Below are positions 43,769 to 53,442 of a DNA stretch of 53,524 nucleotides, one piece after another; within the stretch, counting starts at the first letter, position 1; every line of letters begins with the position of its first letter. Made by a program: the position numbers and the translations under genes. The notes under the pieces were generated by a model that made no database searches, had not been told where the DNA came from, and was given only the letters and a program-made list of their open reading frames with translations. Source of the DNA: Lysinibacillus halotolerans (lineage in GTDB: Bacteria; Bacillota; Bacilli; Bacillales_A; Planococcaceae); the NCBI RefSeq assembly GCF_003711845.1, contig NZ_RHLQ01000023.1:1-53524 (forward strand). The letters are read 5' to 3'.

Positions 43769-43936
43769 AAAAAAAGCTAACTCGTAAGATTTGGGGGCAC
43801 GAGTTAGCTCAAATATATTGATAACTAGCTTGTTAAGGGGAACAAGGCTAGCAATCTACGAAAATGGAGAAAAGAAAATGAATTTGATATTTTTTCTGAT
43901 CTTATAAAAGGAATTTTCAATTCATTGTGTTACTAT
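43769..43936 (-). ncRNA. Candidate small RNA with C-rich hairpin loops
   Basis: The roughly 168-nt minus-strand unit has a promoter upstream (TTGATT, 17 bp, TATCAT at 43972-43944). Hairpin 1 is CTAGC-C-TTGTT / AACAAGCTAG with loop CCCCTT (43851-43825). Hairpin 2 is AGCTAACTCGT / ACGAGTTAGCT with a loop containing CCCCC (43809-43775), and seven T follow. An unpaired TTTTCTCC (near 43865-43872) precedes them. I see no ORF. C-rich loops on a terminator hairpin recall Staphylococcus Rsa RNAs and RoxS of Bacillus, but homology is not shown. Confidence 0.55.
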
Positions 43937-43943
43937 ATATAAC

Positions 43944-43972
43944 ATGATAATTGGTTAGAATGAAAAAATCAA
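43944..43972 (-). promoter_or_regulatory. Promoter of the candidate small RNA
   Basis: On the minus strand: -35 TTGATT (43972-43967), 17-bp spacer, -10 TATCAT (43949-43944). Confidence 0.45.
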
Positions 43973-44239
43973 TATATTTTTAGTATTCCGTGTAAGAAAA
44001 TATAACATAGAAACACGTATTGTGGCTGTATATCTATTAAAATAGTATTGGTGACGTTAACATAGCTTATTGATTTTCTTTAACACTGATGATTTTATTT
44101 AATGGTATAAGTTTTATGTGTCAGAAAAAATAACATTAAGTAATAAATTTTTGGTAAAAAATCGGATGAATCAATAACTCGTTTTTTGTTAAATAGTGTA
44201 TACTATGACTAATTATGAAACTGGAAGAAGGGGCATCAT

Positions 44240-45709
44240 ATGAAATCGAATTATGCTGATGACAGCTTAACTTTACACACGGATCTTTACCAAATAAATA
44301 TGGCGGAAAGCTATTGGGCAGATGGCATTCATAATCGTAAGTCGGTTTTTGAATTGTATTTTAGAAAACTACCTTTCGGAAATGGTTATGCTGTATTTGC
44401 AGGATTGGAACGAATCTTAGAGTATTTAAGAAATTTCCGTTTTTCGGAATCTGACATCGCATATTTATCTGAGGAATTAGGATATAAAGAGGATTTTATC
44501 GAGTACTTAAAAAATATTCGTTTTACTGGTTCTGTTTATTCGATGAAAGAAGGCGAATTAGTTTTTGCCAATGAGCCGATTATCCGAATTGAGGCGCCCC
44601 TTGTGGAAGCCCAATTAATCGAAACTGCACTATTAAATATTGTCAATTATCAAACGTTAATTGCGACAAAGGCGAGTCGCATTAAACAAATCATAAAAGA
44701 TGAATCCGCGGCGGAATTTGGTTCACGTAGAGCGCAAGAAATGGATGCGGCGATTTGGGGGGCAAGGGCTGCTATTATAGGTGGGTTTGATTCTACTTCC
44801 AATGTCCGTGCAGGGAAACTATTTAATATCCCTATTTCAGGCACCCATGCCCATGCCATGGTACAAGCGTATAAAAGTGAGTATGATGCATTTCATTCTT
44901 ATGCGAAACGACATAAAGATTGCGTGTTTTTAGTAGATACGTATAACACTTTAAAATCAGGAGTTCCGAATGCGATTCGAGTTGCTAAAGAATTGGGAGA
45001 TAAAATTAATTTTATCGGTATTCGACTCGATAGCGGAGACATAGCCTTCTTATCAAAAGAGGCTAGACGAATGTTGGATGAAGCTGGTTTTACTGATGCA
45101 AAAATTATTGTCTCAAACGATTTAGACGAATATACGATTTTGAATTTAAAAGCTCAAGGGGCTAAAGTGGATTCATGGGGTATTGGTACGAAATTAATAA
45201 CTGCCTATGACCAACCTGCCTTAGGTGCTGTTTATAAATTAGTCTCCATTGAAAATGAAGAAGGGGTTATGGAAGATACGATTAAAATTACGGCTAATGC
45301 GGAAAAAGTATCTACCCCTGGTTTAAAAAAGGTATACCGTATTATTAATCGTGTAAATGGGAAAGCGGAAGGCGATTATATTACGATGGCGGATGAAAAT
45401 CCCCATGAAGAAGAACGAATTAAAATGTTCCATCCGGTGCATACATTTATTTCGAAGTTTGTAACAAATTTTGAAGCGAAGGATCTCCATGTCAAAGTAA
45501 TTGATGAAGGGGAATTTGTTTACGAAAGTCCTTCAGTAAAAGAAATGCAGCAATATGCCTTCGAAAATTTAGAGTTAATATGGGATGAATATAAACGATC
45601 GTTAAATCCGGAAGAATATCCAGTTGATTTAAGTCAAAAGTGTTGGGACAACAAGATGAGAAACATTCAAGAAGTTCGTAACATGATTCATGATAGTGAA
45701 ATTCGCTAA
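44240..45709 (+). CDS. pncB: Nicotinate phosphoribosyltransferase (PncB)
   Basis: This 489-residue NAD-salvage enzyme joins nicotinate and PRPP to form nicotinate mononucleotide with ATP hydrolysis. Conserved regions are [93 protein letters not shown] and [16 protein letters not shown] precedes ATG 44240. nadE follows 14 bp after its stop with its own strong ribosome site, so the pair forms a nicotinate-to-NAD salvage operon. Confidence 0.95.
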   Translation: MKSNYADDSLTLHTDLYQINMAESYWADGIHNRKSVFELYFRKLPFGNGYAVFAGLERILEYLRNFRFSESDIAYLSEELGYKEDFIEYLKNIRFTGSVYSMKEGELVFANEPIIRIEAPLVEAQLIETALLNIVNYQTLIATKASRIKQIIKDESAAEFGSRRAQEMDAAIWGARAAIIGGFDSTSNVRAGKLFNIPISGTHAHAMVQAYKSEYDAFHSYAKRHKDCVFLVDTYNTLKSGVPNAIRVAKELGDKINFIGIRLDSGDIAFLSKEARRMLDEAGFTDAKIIVSNDLDEYTILNLKAQGAKVDSWGIGTKLITAYDQPALGAVYKLVSIENEEGVMEDTIKITANAEKVSTPGLKKVYRIINRVNGKAEGDYITMADENPHEEERIKMFHPVHTFISKFVTNFEAKDLHVKVIDEGEFVYESPSVKEMQQYAFENLELIWDEYKRSLNPEEYPVDLSQKCWDNKMRNIQEVRNMIHDSEIR

Positions 45710-45723
45710 AAGGAGTGGTATTT

Positions 45724-46551
45724 GTGGGAGAGTTGCAAAAACGGATTATTGAAGAATTAAAAGTGTTACCAGAGATTAATCCCCATGACGAGGTGCGAAA
45801 ATCAGTTGACTTTCTAAAGGAATATGCAAAAAAACATTCTTTTTTGAAGGGCTTTGTCATTGCAGTAAGTGGTGGGCAAGATTCGACGTTGACAGGAAAG
45901 CTTATTCAAATAGCGGTAGATGAGTTGAATGAAGAAGCGGGAGAGCAAAAATATTCCACATTCGCTGTACGTCTTCCGTATGGTGTTCAAGCGGATGAAG
46001 ATGATTGTCAAGATGCTATTGAGTTTATTCAACCGACTAAAGTATTCACGATAAATATTAAAAAAGCTGTCGATGCCAGTGTCAGCTCATTAGAAGAAGC
46101 TGGAGTTGTTTTGAGTGATTTTGCTAAAGGAAATGAAAAGGCCCGTGAACGAATGAAAGTACAATATTCTATTGCAGCTATGAATAACGCAGTTGTAGTA
46201 GGTACTGATCACGCCGCTGAAGCGGTAACAGGTTTTTATACGAAATACGGTGACGGTGGGGTCGACTTAACGCCGATTTTCCGTTTGAACAAACGTCAAG
46301 GAAAACAAATTTTAGCCTATTTAGGTTGCCCGGAACATTTATATTTAAAAACGCCTACAGCGGACTTAGAAGAAGATAGACCGGCTTTACCGGATGAGAC
46401 GGCTTTAGGTGTAACCTATGAAGTGATTGATGATTACTTAGAAGGAAAAGGAGTACCAGAGGAATCTAAAAAGATTATTGAAGGTCACTACATCCGATCT
46501 CAACATAAACGTCATTTACCGATTACGATTTTTGATGATTTCTGGAAGTAA
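45724..46551 (+). CDS. nadE: NH3-dependent NAD synthetase (NadE)
   Basis: The 275-residue enzyme adenylates nicotinic acid adenine dinucleotide and amidates it with ammonia to NAD. The PP-loop SGGQDST is near residue 50; [44 protein letters not shown] and [14 protein letters not shown] are family blocks. It has the short form without a glutaminase domain. I chose GTG 45724, 8 bases after AAGGAG (45710-45715); the GTG at 45715 overlaps that site. Confidence 0.95.
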   Translation: MGELQKRIIEELKVLPEINPHDEVRKSVDFLKEYAKKHSFLKGFVIAVSGGQDSTLTGKLIQIAVDELNEEAGEQKYSTFAVRLPYGVQADEDDCQDAIEFIQPTKVFTINIKKAVDASVSSLEEAGVVLSDFAKGNEKARERMKVQYSIAAMNNAVVVGTDHAAEAVTGFYTKYGDGGVDLTPIFRLNKRQGKQILAYLGCPEHLYLKTPTADLEEDRPALPDETALGVTYEVIDDYLEGKGVPEESKKIIEGHYIRSQHKRHLPITIFDDFWK

Positions 46552-46580
46552 CTTATAGTTTATTAATTGGAGAAAAGATA

Positions 46581-46616
46581 CGCGAGAATGTTTAAATTAA
46601 GCATTCTTGCGTTTTT
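46581..46616 (+). terminator. Terminator after nadE
   Basis: CGCGAGAATG (46581-46590) pairs with CATTCTTGCG (46602-46611) with one G-U, followed by five T. Confidence 0.87.
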
Positions 46617-46645
46617 GCTATTTGTTTTTCGATGTAAATTAAAAA

Positions 46646-46665
46646 CTCTTTCAAGTTCGAAAGAG
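46646..46665. promoter_or_regulatory. Inverted repeat ahead of the 113-aa gene
   Basis: CTCTTTC-AAGTTC-GAAAGAG, a 7-bp dyad 18 bp before the start. It could be an operator or an mRNA hairpin close to the ribosome site. Confidence 0.4.
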
Positions 46666-46683
46666 TATGTGAGGTGTGGGATA

Positions 46684-47025
46684 ATGAGAACTTCTAGGGT
46701 TCAACCGACTCCGAGTGCTATTTTTCGAAATTCAAGACAGTATTTGCAATCTGGTGAACAGTTTTATCGTTTAATGGAAGATGGTGGCTACCATCCTTAT
46801 GACCATCAGCGTGAACCTCAAAGAAGGAAAAAACAGAAGGATCAAGCAAAAGATGTTCAAAAGAGGGTGTTGAAGAAAACTTCAACAAAACTATTAGTAA
46901 AAGGGATGTATTTTGATACGGATTCTATTGCCTCTGTACAGAATAGTCTGTTAAAACGTTCAGCCACGATTAATTCCTCTTATAATAAAGTATCTCGTAT
47001 TCAAACATACCGAACTTCGATTTAA
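46684..47025 (+). CDS. Small basic hypothetical protein, 113 aa
   Basis: This is an unrecognised soluble protein, strongly basic in the middle (REPQRRKKQKDQAKDVQKR, about residues 40-60), starting MRTSRVQPTPSAIFRNSRQY and ending with Ser/Arg-rich sequence. It has no membrane helix or signal. I start it at ATG 46684, 7 bases after GAGGTG (46671-46676), because frames further upstream run through the nadE terminator. The compact promoter-to-terminator unit suggests a real single gene. Its basic charge would allow nucleic-acid binding, which is only a suggestion. Confidence 0.55.
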   Translation: MRTSRVQPTPSAIFRNSRQYLQSGEQFYRLMEDGGYHPYDHQREPQRRKKQKDQAKDVQKRVLKKTSTKLLVKGMYFDTDSIASVQNSLLKRSATINSSYNKVSRIQTYRTSI

Positions 47026-47031
47026 AATAGC

Positions 47032-47068
47032 GGGTTTCTCAAATATCATTTTGGGAAACCTTTTTTTA
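47032..47068 (+). terminator. Terminator after the 113-aa gene
   Basis: GGTTTCTCAAA (47033-47043) pairs with TTTGGGAAACC (47050-47060), followed by seven T. Confidence 0.88.
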
Positions 47069-47223
47069 TTTTAAGTAAAAGATAGGGGGAAATGAATCTT
47101 TTGTATATTTTTGTAAAAAAATAGGTATATTCAATACTGTTAAGTTGTATTCCTTATAACTTATCGTTTATGCTTAAATATATTATGTGTAAATTCTGAC
47201 TATTGAAATAGGAGGCTTAGCGT

Positions 47224-48168
47224 ATGCATGGGCAAGTAGAAGCGATCATTGAAAATATAGAAAAAGTAATGATTGGTAAACGTGAAGTAGCTGAATTAAG
47301 TATCGTTGCACTACTCTCAGGAGGGCACGTATTACTAGAAGATGTACCGGGTGTAGGGAAAACGATGATGGTTAAAGCGCTAGCCAAATCTGTAAGTGCG
47401 GATTTTAAACGTATTCAATTTACTCCTGATTTATTACCTTCTGATGTAATTGGAGTTTCCATATACAATCCGAAATCTCTTCAATTTGAATTCCGTCCAG
47501 GACCTATTATGGGAAATATTATTTTGGCAGATGAAATTAACCGAACATCCCCTAAAACACAATCTGCGCTCCTTGAAAGTATGGAAGAAGCTTCCGTTAC
47601 AATTGACGGAGAGACGTTGCAAATAAAAAGACCATTTTTTGTTATGGCTACTCAAAATCCTATTGAATATGAAGGGACATATCCTTTGCCGGAAGCCCAA
47701 CTAGACAGATTTCTAATGAAAATTCAAATGGGTTACCCTACAGCTCAAGAAGAAGTGGAAGTGCTCCGACGTACAGTCAACTCAGAACCGATTGCCCATC
47801 TTAATCCGGTTATTACATTAGAAGAACTTCTTGCATTACAAGAAGAAGTAAGGAATGTTTTTGTGGAAGATTCGGTAAAAAGCTATATTGTGCAATTAGC
47901 AAGAGCGACAAGAAATGTTAGTGAAATTTATTTAGGAGTTAGTCCTCGAGCTTCTGTTGCCCTAATGAAAGCGTCGCAAGCCTATGCGAAAATACAAGGT
48001 CGGGACTATGTGAAACCGGATGATGTTCAATATTTAGCACCTTATGTATTTGGTCATCGTATTATTTTAAAACCTGAAGCGAGATATGAAGGTGTGACGA
48101 CTGAGGGAATTATTCATCGAATCGTTGAAAAATCTGTTATTCCTATTCAGAGGTATGCGGAACGATGA
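47224..48168 (+). CDS. MoxR-family AAA+ ATPase
   Basis: This 314-residue AAA+ chaperone has Walker A VPGVGKT (41-47), Walker B ILADEIN (100-106), sensor 1 in MATQNPIEYEGTYPLPEAQLDRF, and the lid GVSPRASVALMKASQAYA. MoxR ATPases assist maturation or metal insertion of partner proteins with DUF58 and often VWA domains. AGGAGG precedes ATG 47224. Its TGA overlaps the DUF58 ATG by four bases (ATGA). Gene order MoxR-DUF58-transglutaminase is the standard widespread cluster of unknown physiological function. Confidence 0.9.
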   Translation: MHGQVEAIIENIEKVMIGKREVAELSIVALLSGGHVLLEDVPGVGKTMMVKALAKSVSADFKRIQFTPDLLPSDVIGVSIYNPKSLQFEFRPGPIMGNIILADEINRTSPKTQSALLESMEEASVTIDGETLQIKRPFFVMATQNPIEYEGTYPLPEAQLDRFLMKIQMGYPTAQEEVEVLRRTVNSEPIAHLNPVITLEELLALQEEVRNVFVEDSVKSYIVQLARATRNVSEIYLGVSPRASVALMKASQAYAKIQGRDYVKPDDVQYLAPYVFGHRIILKPEARYEGVTTEGIIHRIVEKSVIPIQRYAER

Positions 48169-49358
48169 AAAGACTGAAAAGGTTTTTAAATGGCGGTGGT
48201 CGTTTTATTATTATCCTATTACTGGCTGTTGCGTCCTTTAGTTACGCGATGTTTCAAGGTGGATTTGTCAGCTGGTTTGTCTTTTATTCGATTACACCAT
48301 TTATTCTTTATTCGATTCTTTTAACCTTTATTCCTATCCGTATTGAAGAGGTACGTCGTGAAATAAAACCTTCCAAATTACGTCGAGGAGATTCTGCCGT
48401 GGTCACAGTCAGCTTTCGAAATAAAACGTGGTTTCCTTTAATCTTTTTGACGGTGAAAGAATTAGGAATCGATAGCCAAAAGGTGACGTTGCATGAGAAT
48501 TTTAGTCGCATCTATTTTGTCGGTTGGAAACGAAAGTTTGAGTGGACATATGAACTGAATGAGTTGGAGCGGGGGAAAATTCATTTTAAAGGTCTCCATC
48601 TTACGATTGCTGATTTTTTTGGATGGTCTATTCGACGTAAGGTAATTGAAGAAAGCACAACGATTATCGTTTTGCCTCGGGTAGTCGAAGTGAAATATAA
48701 ACCACTACAAATGCAATTTGAACATGGTGGTGTCGTTTCGCCTTTCTCAATGGTAAAGGATACTTCCCTTGTGACGGGGATTCGTGATTATCAATCGGGG
48801 GATAAGTATTCTTGGATACATTGGAAATCCTTTGCTAAAAATGAAACGTTACGAACGAAGGAATTTGAGGATCGTCAAACGCAAGACCTATTTCTTACGA
48901 TTGACCAATCATCTGTTAGGAACTTTGAATACGCGGTCGATTTAGCTGCCTCGATTTTACAAAGTGTTGTCCTTCATCATGGTGAAATTTCCTTTTTATC
49001 AACAGGTAAAAGACGTCGGTATTTCCCGAACTTAAAATCGCAAAATCAGCTGGAAGATGTCATGCAGCATCTAGCGGAAGTTGAGTCGAACCCAAAACAA
49101 TCCATCGAAGCGGTTCTAGCCAATGAGATAGGGTTACTAAATTCGGCTACTTTAATGCTAATTACCGGAGAGTTTACAGAGCAGTTAAAAAGCTTTGTTA
49201 TGAATAGTTCAAAATTTGCCTGCAATATAATTTGCTTTGTTGTAACGGATGAAAGTGGTCGGTTTACGGAATCACGTATGAAATTGACGAATGCCAAAAT
49301 TATATATATTTCAAAAGATCGATTTGAAAATGTATTCACGGAGGTGATGAAGCCGTGA
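48165..49358 (+). CDS. DUF58-domain membrane protein
   Basis: The 397-residue protein has two N-terminal membrane helices (about 14-55), a beta-rich middle and a DUF58 core (GIRDYQSGDKYSWIHWKSFAKNETLRTKEFE, about 200-230) ahead of a VWA-like C-terminal part (FLTIDQSSVRNFEYAVDLAASIL). It is the usual partner of MoxR. The start overlaps moxR, and its TGA overlaps the GTG of the next gene (GTGA), so all three are translationally coupled. Confidence 0.87.
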   Translation: MKRLKRFLNGGGRFIIILLLAVASFSYAMFQGGFVSWFVFYSITPFILYSILLTFIPIRIEEVRREIKPSKLRRGDSAVVTVSFRNKTWFPLIFLTVKELGIDSQKVTLHENFSRIYFVGWKRKFEWTYELNELERGKIHFKGLHLTIADFFGWSIRRKVIEESTTIIVLPRVVEVKYKPLQMQFEHGGVVSPFSMVKDTSLVTGIRDYQSGDKYSWIHWKSFAKNETLRTKEFEDRQTQDLFLTIDQSSVRNFEYAVDLAASILQSVVLHHGEISFLSTGKRRRYFPNLKSQNQLEDVMQHLAEVESNPKQSIEAVLANEIGLLNSATLMLITGEFTEQLKSFVMNSSKFACNIICFVVTDESGRFTESRMKLTNAKIIYISKDRFENVFTEVMKP

Positions 49359-51565
49359 AAAAGAACTCTTTTAAATTAGTAGAATTAGCTCTTTATTATA
49401 TTGTTATATTTTTTATTTTAAGAGAATGGCTTATCCCGATTATGGAGTTAACGAAAACGGGTTTTATCGGGTTAATCCTATTATTTGTAGCTATTTCTCT
49501 TCTGCTTAGTTTATTTCGAATTCATTTTATTATATCGTGGGTTGTGAAAATTGCTTATATAACTTGGTTCATTACCTTTATTTACGGTGGTGTATTCTTT
49601 TTTTCTACAGAAGGTATGTATTTTATCATCGATGATCTACAAGTTAATTTTGCCGCCCTTTTACAAGGAGATTGGCTAGGTATTACGAATCCGTTTCGAA
49701 CATTTTTATTTTTCATTTTAATTTGGATGTTAGTTTATTTAATCCATCATTGGATTACGGTGCGGATGTCGATTTTTTATTTTCTAATATTGACGGTATT
49801 TTTCATTGCGACGTTGGATACGTTCACCCAATATGATGGTTCCTTTGCAATTGTAAAAGTGATGTTACTTGGATTGTTAATTACGTCCCTATTATTCTTG
49901 AAACGACTAGTAATCCAATCCAATAGTAAAATAAATTTAATCAAATATACAAAACTAATGGCACCTGTAGTCGTGTTGATAGGTGTTATTAGTATCATCG
50001 CAGTTCTATTGCCGAAGTCACCTCCTCAATGGCCAGATCCGATTCCTTTTATTCAATCTGCTACCGGACAAGGTGAAGGAATCGAGGGTGAGGGTAATGG
50101 TATCTCGAAGGTTGGGTATGGTGAAAATGATAGTCGGTTAGGTGGATCCTTTGTTGCCGATGATACAGTCGTGTTTTTGGTGGAGTCAGAGACGAAGCAA
50201 TATTGGCGAGTCGAAACAAAGGATATTTACACATCTAAAGGATGGGAACAGTCTAATTATTTTGATGGAGAATTATTGAATTTTGCACCTGATGAGACAA
50301 TCCGACATTCTCTTCCTGTAGGGCCTGAAGAAAATACAAATATGGCAACCGTTCAAGTGTTATATCCATATAATTTCATTATCCAGCCGTATGGGATGAA
50401 ATCGGTCGATATTGATGTGCCTAATTTTGATAATCAGACAGTTGAATTAATGATGGAAAGAAATACAGAAAAAATGCAAGTGTTAGTAAATCGGGGTGTA
50501 GTCCAATTAAATGAATTTACCGTTCAATATAGTAAACCGGTATATTTATATAGCGAACTACAAAATCCTACAGAACAAATCGATGCTTCCATTACAGAAC
50601 GATATTTGCAATTACCTGAAACTCTTCCTGATAGAGTGAGAGAGTTGGCTGCAGAAATAGTCGAAGGAAGGGAAACCCCTTATGATCAAGCGAGGGCCAT
50701 TGAGTTGTATTTTAGACAAAGTGGCTTTCGATATGACACGGAAGATGTAGCAGTCCCATCGGAAGAGCAAGATTACGTTGATCAATTTTTGTTTGAGACA
50801 AAAGTGGGGTATTGTGATAATTTTTCAACGGCGATGGTTGTGCTACTACGATCGGTTGGAATTCCGGCAAGGTGGGTAAAAGGATTTGCTGGGGGAGATG
50901 TAGTGGATAATAATGGTTCAATGAGTACTTACGAAATTACGAATAATCATGCCCATTCATGGGTAGAAGCTTACATTCCAAATGTAGGGTGGGTAAATTT
51001 TGAACCGACTATCGGATTTAACAGTACACGTTCCATCGACTTTGATATCGAAACGGATGTCGAACAACAAGACGAATTAGTAGCGGAAGAAGAAACTGAG
51101 CCAACTGAGGTAATTGAAGAAGAAAGGGAAGAACAACAACAATCCGCATCTCAAGGAAATACGTGGTTTACAAACGTTAAAGAGATGTTTGAACAAATAA
51201 AATTATTTGTAATCGCCTTAATTGTACTTCTTATTGTTGGGGCAGTACTTTTGTATAAATGGCGAGGTAAATGGTGGCCGAAAGTATATGTGAAATTGCA
51301 ACGGCAGAAAAAGATTGATGAGTCGACCTTTGAATCATTTTATTTAAATTTGTTAAAACTTTTAGAAATGAAAGGATTCAAAAGAAAAGAAGGTCAAACG
51401 TTAGAAGCGTATGCAAAAGATGTGGATATGTATTATGAGACATATCATATGACGAACATAACGAAAGCTTACGAACAATTTATTTATGCGAAAAATTCTA
51501 CGAACATTGACTTCGATAAAATGAGAGAAAGTTGGGAATATTTAATCAATCGCACTACTAGTTGA
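49355..51565 (+). CDS. TgpA-like membrane transglutaminase
   Basis: This 736-residue membrane protein has about six helices in residues 10-215, a DUF3488-like extracytoplasmic region, a transglutaminase core with Cys487 (VGYCDNFSTAMV) and His534 (NNHAHSWVEAY), the third position in GWVNFEPT as Glu, an acidic Glu-rich linker, one further helix (about 615-635) and a cytoplasmic DUF4129-like tail. Members are thought to act on cell-surface proteins or peptides; substrates are unknown. The start is GTG 49355 with GGAGGTGATG upstream. The -35 of the guaA transcript overlaps its stop codon. Confidence 0.88.
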   Translation: MKKNSFKLVELALYYIVIFFILREWLIPIMELTKTGFIGLILLFVAISLLLSLFRIHFIISWVVKIAYITWFITFIYGGVFFFSTEGMYFIIDDLQVNFAALLQGDWLGITNPFRTFLFFILIWMLVYLIHHWITVRMSIFYFLILTVFFIATLDTFTQYDGSFAIVKVMLLGLLITSLLFLKRLVIQSNSKINLIKYTKLMAPVVVLIGVISIIAVLLPKSPPQWPDPIPFIQSATGQGEGIEGEGNGISKVGYGENDSRLGGSFVADDTVVFLVESETKQYWRVETKDIYTSKGWEQSNYFDGELLNFAPDETIRHSLPVGPEENTNMATVQVLYPYNFIIQPYGMKSVDIDVPNFDNQTVELMMERNTEKMQVLVNRGVVQLNEFTVQYSKPVYLYSELQNPTEQIDASITERYLQLPETLPDRVRELAAEIVEGRETPYDQARAIELYFRQSGFRYDTEDVAVPSEEQDYVDQFLFETKVGYCDNFSTAMVVLLRSVGIPARWVKGFAGGDVVDNNGSMSTYEITNNHAHSWVEAYIPNVGWVNFEPTIGFNSTRSIDFDIETDVEQQDELVAEEETEPTEVIEEEREEQQQSASQGNTWFTNVKEMFEQIKLFVIALIVLLIVGAVLLYKWRGKWWPKVYVKLQRQKKIDESTFESFYLNLLKLLEMKGFKRKEGQTLEAYAKDVDMYYETYHMTNITKAYEQFIYAKNSTNIDFDKMRESWEYLINRTTS

Positions 51566-51590
51566 TTTTCAATGATACAAAGGGTAGAAT
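51562..51590 (+). promoter_or_regulatory. Promoter of the guaA leader
   Basis: -35 TTGATT (51562-51567), 17-bp spacer, -10 TAGAAT (51585-51590). Transcription would begin near 51597, about 17 bases before the riboswitch. Confidence 0.65.
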
Positions 51591-51613
51591 TTAGAAAAAA
51601 TAATGATAGGCTG

Positions 51614-51684
51614 CCTTCATATAGGTCCGATAATATGGTTCGGATGTTTCTACTAAGTTACCTTAAATAACTTATCTATGAGGG
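51614..51684 (+). ncRNA. Purine riboswitch, guanine type
   Basis: P1 is CTTCATA (51615-51621) with TATGAGG (51677-51683). The conserved core is present: AATATGG, GTTTCTAC and CCTTAAAT, with P2 (GTCCGA/TCGGAT) and P3 arms. The specificity base before the 3' P1 strand is C (C51676; ATCTATG), as in guanine-binding xpt-type aptamers, where adenine types have U. Guanine binding stabilises P1 and lets the next terminator form, lowering guaA. Confidence 0.93.
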
Positions 51685-51720
51685 CGGGTATAACTATGTC
51701 TATATATACCCGCCTTTTGT
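51683..51720 (+). terminator. Riboswitch-controlled terminator
   Basis: GGCGGGTATA (51683-51692) pairs with TATACCCGCC (51705-51714), followed by TTTTGT. The first bases overlap the 3' strand of P1, as expected of an expression platform. Confidence 0.88.
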
Positions 51721-51731
51721 ATCAAACAATG

Positions 51732-51770
51732 AACGCGTCAGAAAGGATTCTTTTTGAACGCGTTTTTTTT
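51732..51770 (+). terminator. Second terminator, between riboswitch and guaA
   Basis: AACGCGT...GAAAG pairs with CTTTTT...AACGCG (51732-51762), followed by eight T (51763-51770), 50 bp before the guaA start. No promoter is apparent between it and guaA. Confidence 0.8.
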
Positions 51771-51819
51771 ACAAAGGAAACGAGGAGCCTACAAATATTT
51801 AGAAGAGGTGTAAAGAAGC

Positions 51820-53370
51820 GTGACTACTCCGTTGTTAAAAGAACAGGAAAAAATTGTTGTACTTGATTTTGGAAGCCAATTTAACCAATTAATCACTCGC
51901 CGAATTCGTGAGTTCGGTGTTTTCTCAGAATTACATCCCCATACAATTACTGCCGAAGAAATTAAAGAAATGAACGCAACAGGTATTATTTTCTCTGGCG
52001 GACCAAATTCCGTTTATGATGAAAAAGCTTTTAAAGTTGATGAAGCTATTTTCGATTTAGGATTACCGATTTTAGGTATTTGCTACGGAATGCAATTAAT
52101 GTCTTACGCTTTAGGTGGAAAAGTAGAAGGTGCTGACCACCGTGAATATGGGAAAGCGGAAATTAAAATAACGGCTGATAATAAATTATTTGGTGACCTT
52201 CCAAAAGAACAAGTTGTTTGGATGAGCCATGGTGATTTAGTTACAGAAGTACCTGCAGGTTTTGAAGTTATTGCAACAAGTGCATCATGTCCAATTTCAG
52301 CGATGCAAAATGTTGAGCGCGGATTCTATGCAGTGCAATTCCATCCAGAAGTACGTCATTCTGTATATGGTAACGATATTTTACGCCAATTCGTTTTCGA
52401 TATTTGTCATGCGAAAGGCGACTGGTCTATGGCCAACTTTATCGAATTAGAAATGAAAAAAATTCGTGAAAAAGTAGGGGACAAGCAAGTTCTTTGTGCA
52501 TTATCAGGTGGAGTGGACTCTTCTGTAGTAGCTGTTTTAATTCATAAAGCAATCGGTGATCAATTAACATGTATGTTTGTTGACCATAATTTAAACCGTA
52601 AAGGTGAAGTAGAGCAAGTAATGAAAACTTTCACGGAAGATTTCGATATGAAAGTTATCAAAATCGATGCCCGTGAACGATTCATGAACAAATTAAAAGG
52701 TGTCTCTGATCCGGAGCAAAAACGTAAGATTATCGGTAATGAATTCATTTACGTATTTGATGAAGAGTCTTCGAAGTTAAAGGATATGGATTTCTTAGCT
52801 CAAGGTACCCTTTATACAGATATTATTGAGTCAGGTACAACGACTGCTCAAACAATTAAATCTCACCATAATGTTGGTGGTCTCCCTGAAGATATGAAAT
52901 TCGAATTAATCGAACCATTAAATACATTATTTAAAGACGAAGTACGTGCTTTAGGTTTAGAGCTAGGTTTACCTGAGGAAATCGTATGGCGTCAACCATT
53001 CCCTGGTCCAGGTCTCGGAATCCGTGTACTTGGAGAAGTAACGGAAGAGAAGTTGGAAATTGTTCGTGAAGCGGACTATATTCTTCGTGAGGAAATTAAA
53101 AAAGCAGGTCTTGACCGAGATATTTGGCAATACTTCGCTGTTCTACCAGACATTCGTTCGGTAGGAGTTATGGGCGATGCACGTACTTATGATTACGCAG
53201 TAGGTATCCGTGCGGTAACTTCCATCGACGGAATGACATCTGACTGGGCACGTATCCCATGGGACGTACTAGAAAAAATCTCAGTCCGCATCGTTAATGA
53301 AGTAAAACACGTAAACCGCGTGCTGTATGATATTACATCTAAGCCACCAGCAACGATTGAGTGGGAATAA
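51820..53370 (+). CDS. guaA: GMP synthase, glutamine-hydrolysing (GuaA)
   Basis: The 516-residue enzyme makes GMP from XMP, ATP and glutamine. An N-terminal class I glutamine amidotransferase has nucleophile Cys88 (GICYGMQL) and the QFHPEV His-Glu pair; the ATP-pyrophosphatase domain has the PP-loop SGGVDSS; the C-terminal dimerisation domain ends [17 protein letters not shown], the universal GuaA terminus. The start is GTG 51820 with AGAGGTG about 9 bases upstream. It is controlled by the guanine riboswitch and two terminators. Confidence 0.97.
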   Translation: MTTPLLKEQEKIVVLDFGSQFNQLITRRIREFGVFSELHPHTITAEEIKEMNATGIIFSGGPNSVYDEKAFKVDEAIFDLGLPILGICYGMQLMSYALGGKVEGADHREYGKAEIKITADNKLFGDLPKEQVVWMSHGDLVTEVPAGFEVIATSASCPISAMQNVERGFYAVQFHPEVRHSVYGNDILRQFVFDICHAKGDWSMANFIELEMKKIREKVGDKQVLCALSGGVDSSVVAVLIHKAIGDQLTCMFVDHNLNRKGEVEQVMKTFTEDFDMKVIKIDARERFMNKLKGVSDPEQKRKIIGNEFIYVFDEESSKLKDMDFLAQGTLYTDIIESGTTTAQTIKSHHNVGGLPEDMKFELIEPLNTLFKDEVRALGLELGLPEEIVWRQPFPGPGLGIRVLGEVTEEKLEIVREADYILREEIKKAGLDRDIWQYFAVLPDIRSVGVMGDARTYDYAVGIRAVTSIDGMTSDWARIPWDVLEKISVRIVNEVKHVNRVLYDITSKPPATIEWE

Positions 53371-53372
53371 TC

Positions 53373-53409
53373 AAAAAAAGAGAGCCTAATCATTCAGGCT
53401 CTCTTTTTA
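53373..53409 (+). terminator. Terminator after guaA
   Basis: AGAGAGCCT (53379-53387) pairs with AGGCTCTCT (53396-53404), followed by five T; the A-run on the left allows use from either side. Confidence 0.93.
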
Positions 53410-53425
53410 TTAATTCTTTTAAAAC

Positions 53426-53442
53426 CACGTGCTCTGCACGTG
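53426..53442. repeat. Short perfect inverted repeat downstream of guaA
   Basis: CACGTGC-TCT-GCACGTG. It could be a hairpin or an operator of a gene beyond the window end. Confidence 0.45.

Noticed and set aside
43769-43936. The hairpins upstream of fetA as a fetAB attenuator or riboswitch
   Set aside because: A complete promoter with a perfect -10 lies between the T-run and fetA, and no known aptamer core is recognisable; a separate small RNA fits better, though attenuation is not excluded.
51678-51866. 62-codon frame in the guaA leader as a leader peptide
   Set aside because: It runs across both terminators and into guaA and is explained by the riboswitch expression platform; no good ribosome site precedes it.
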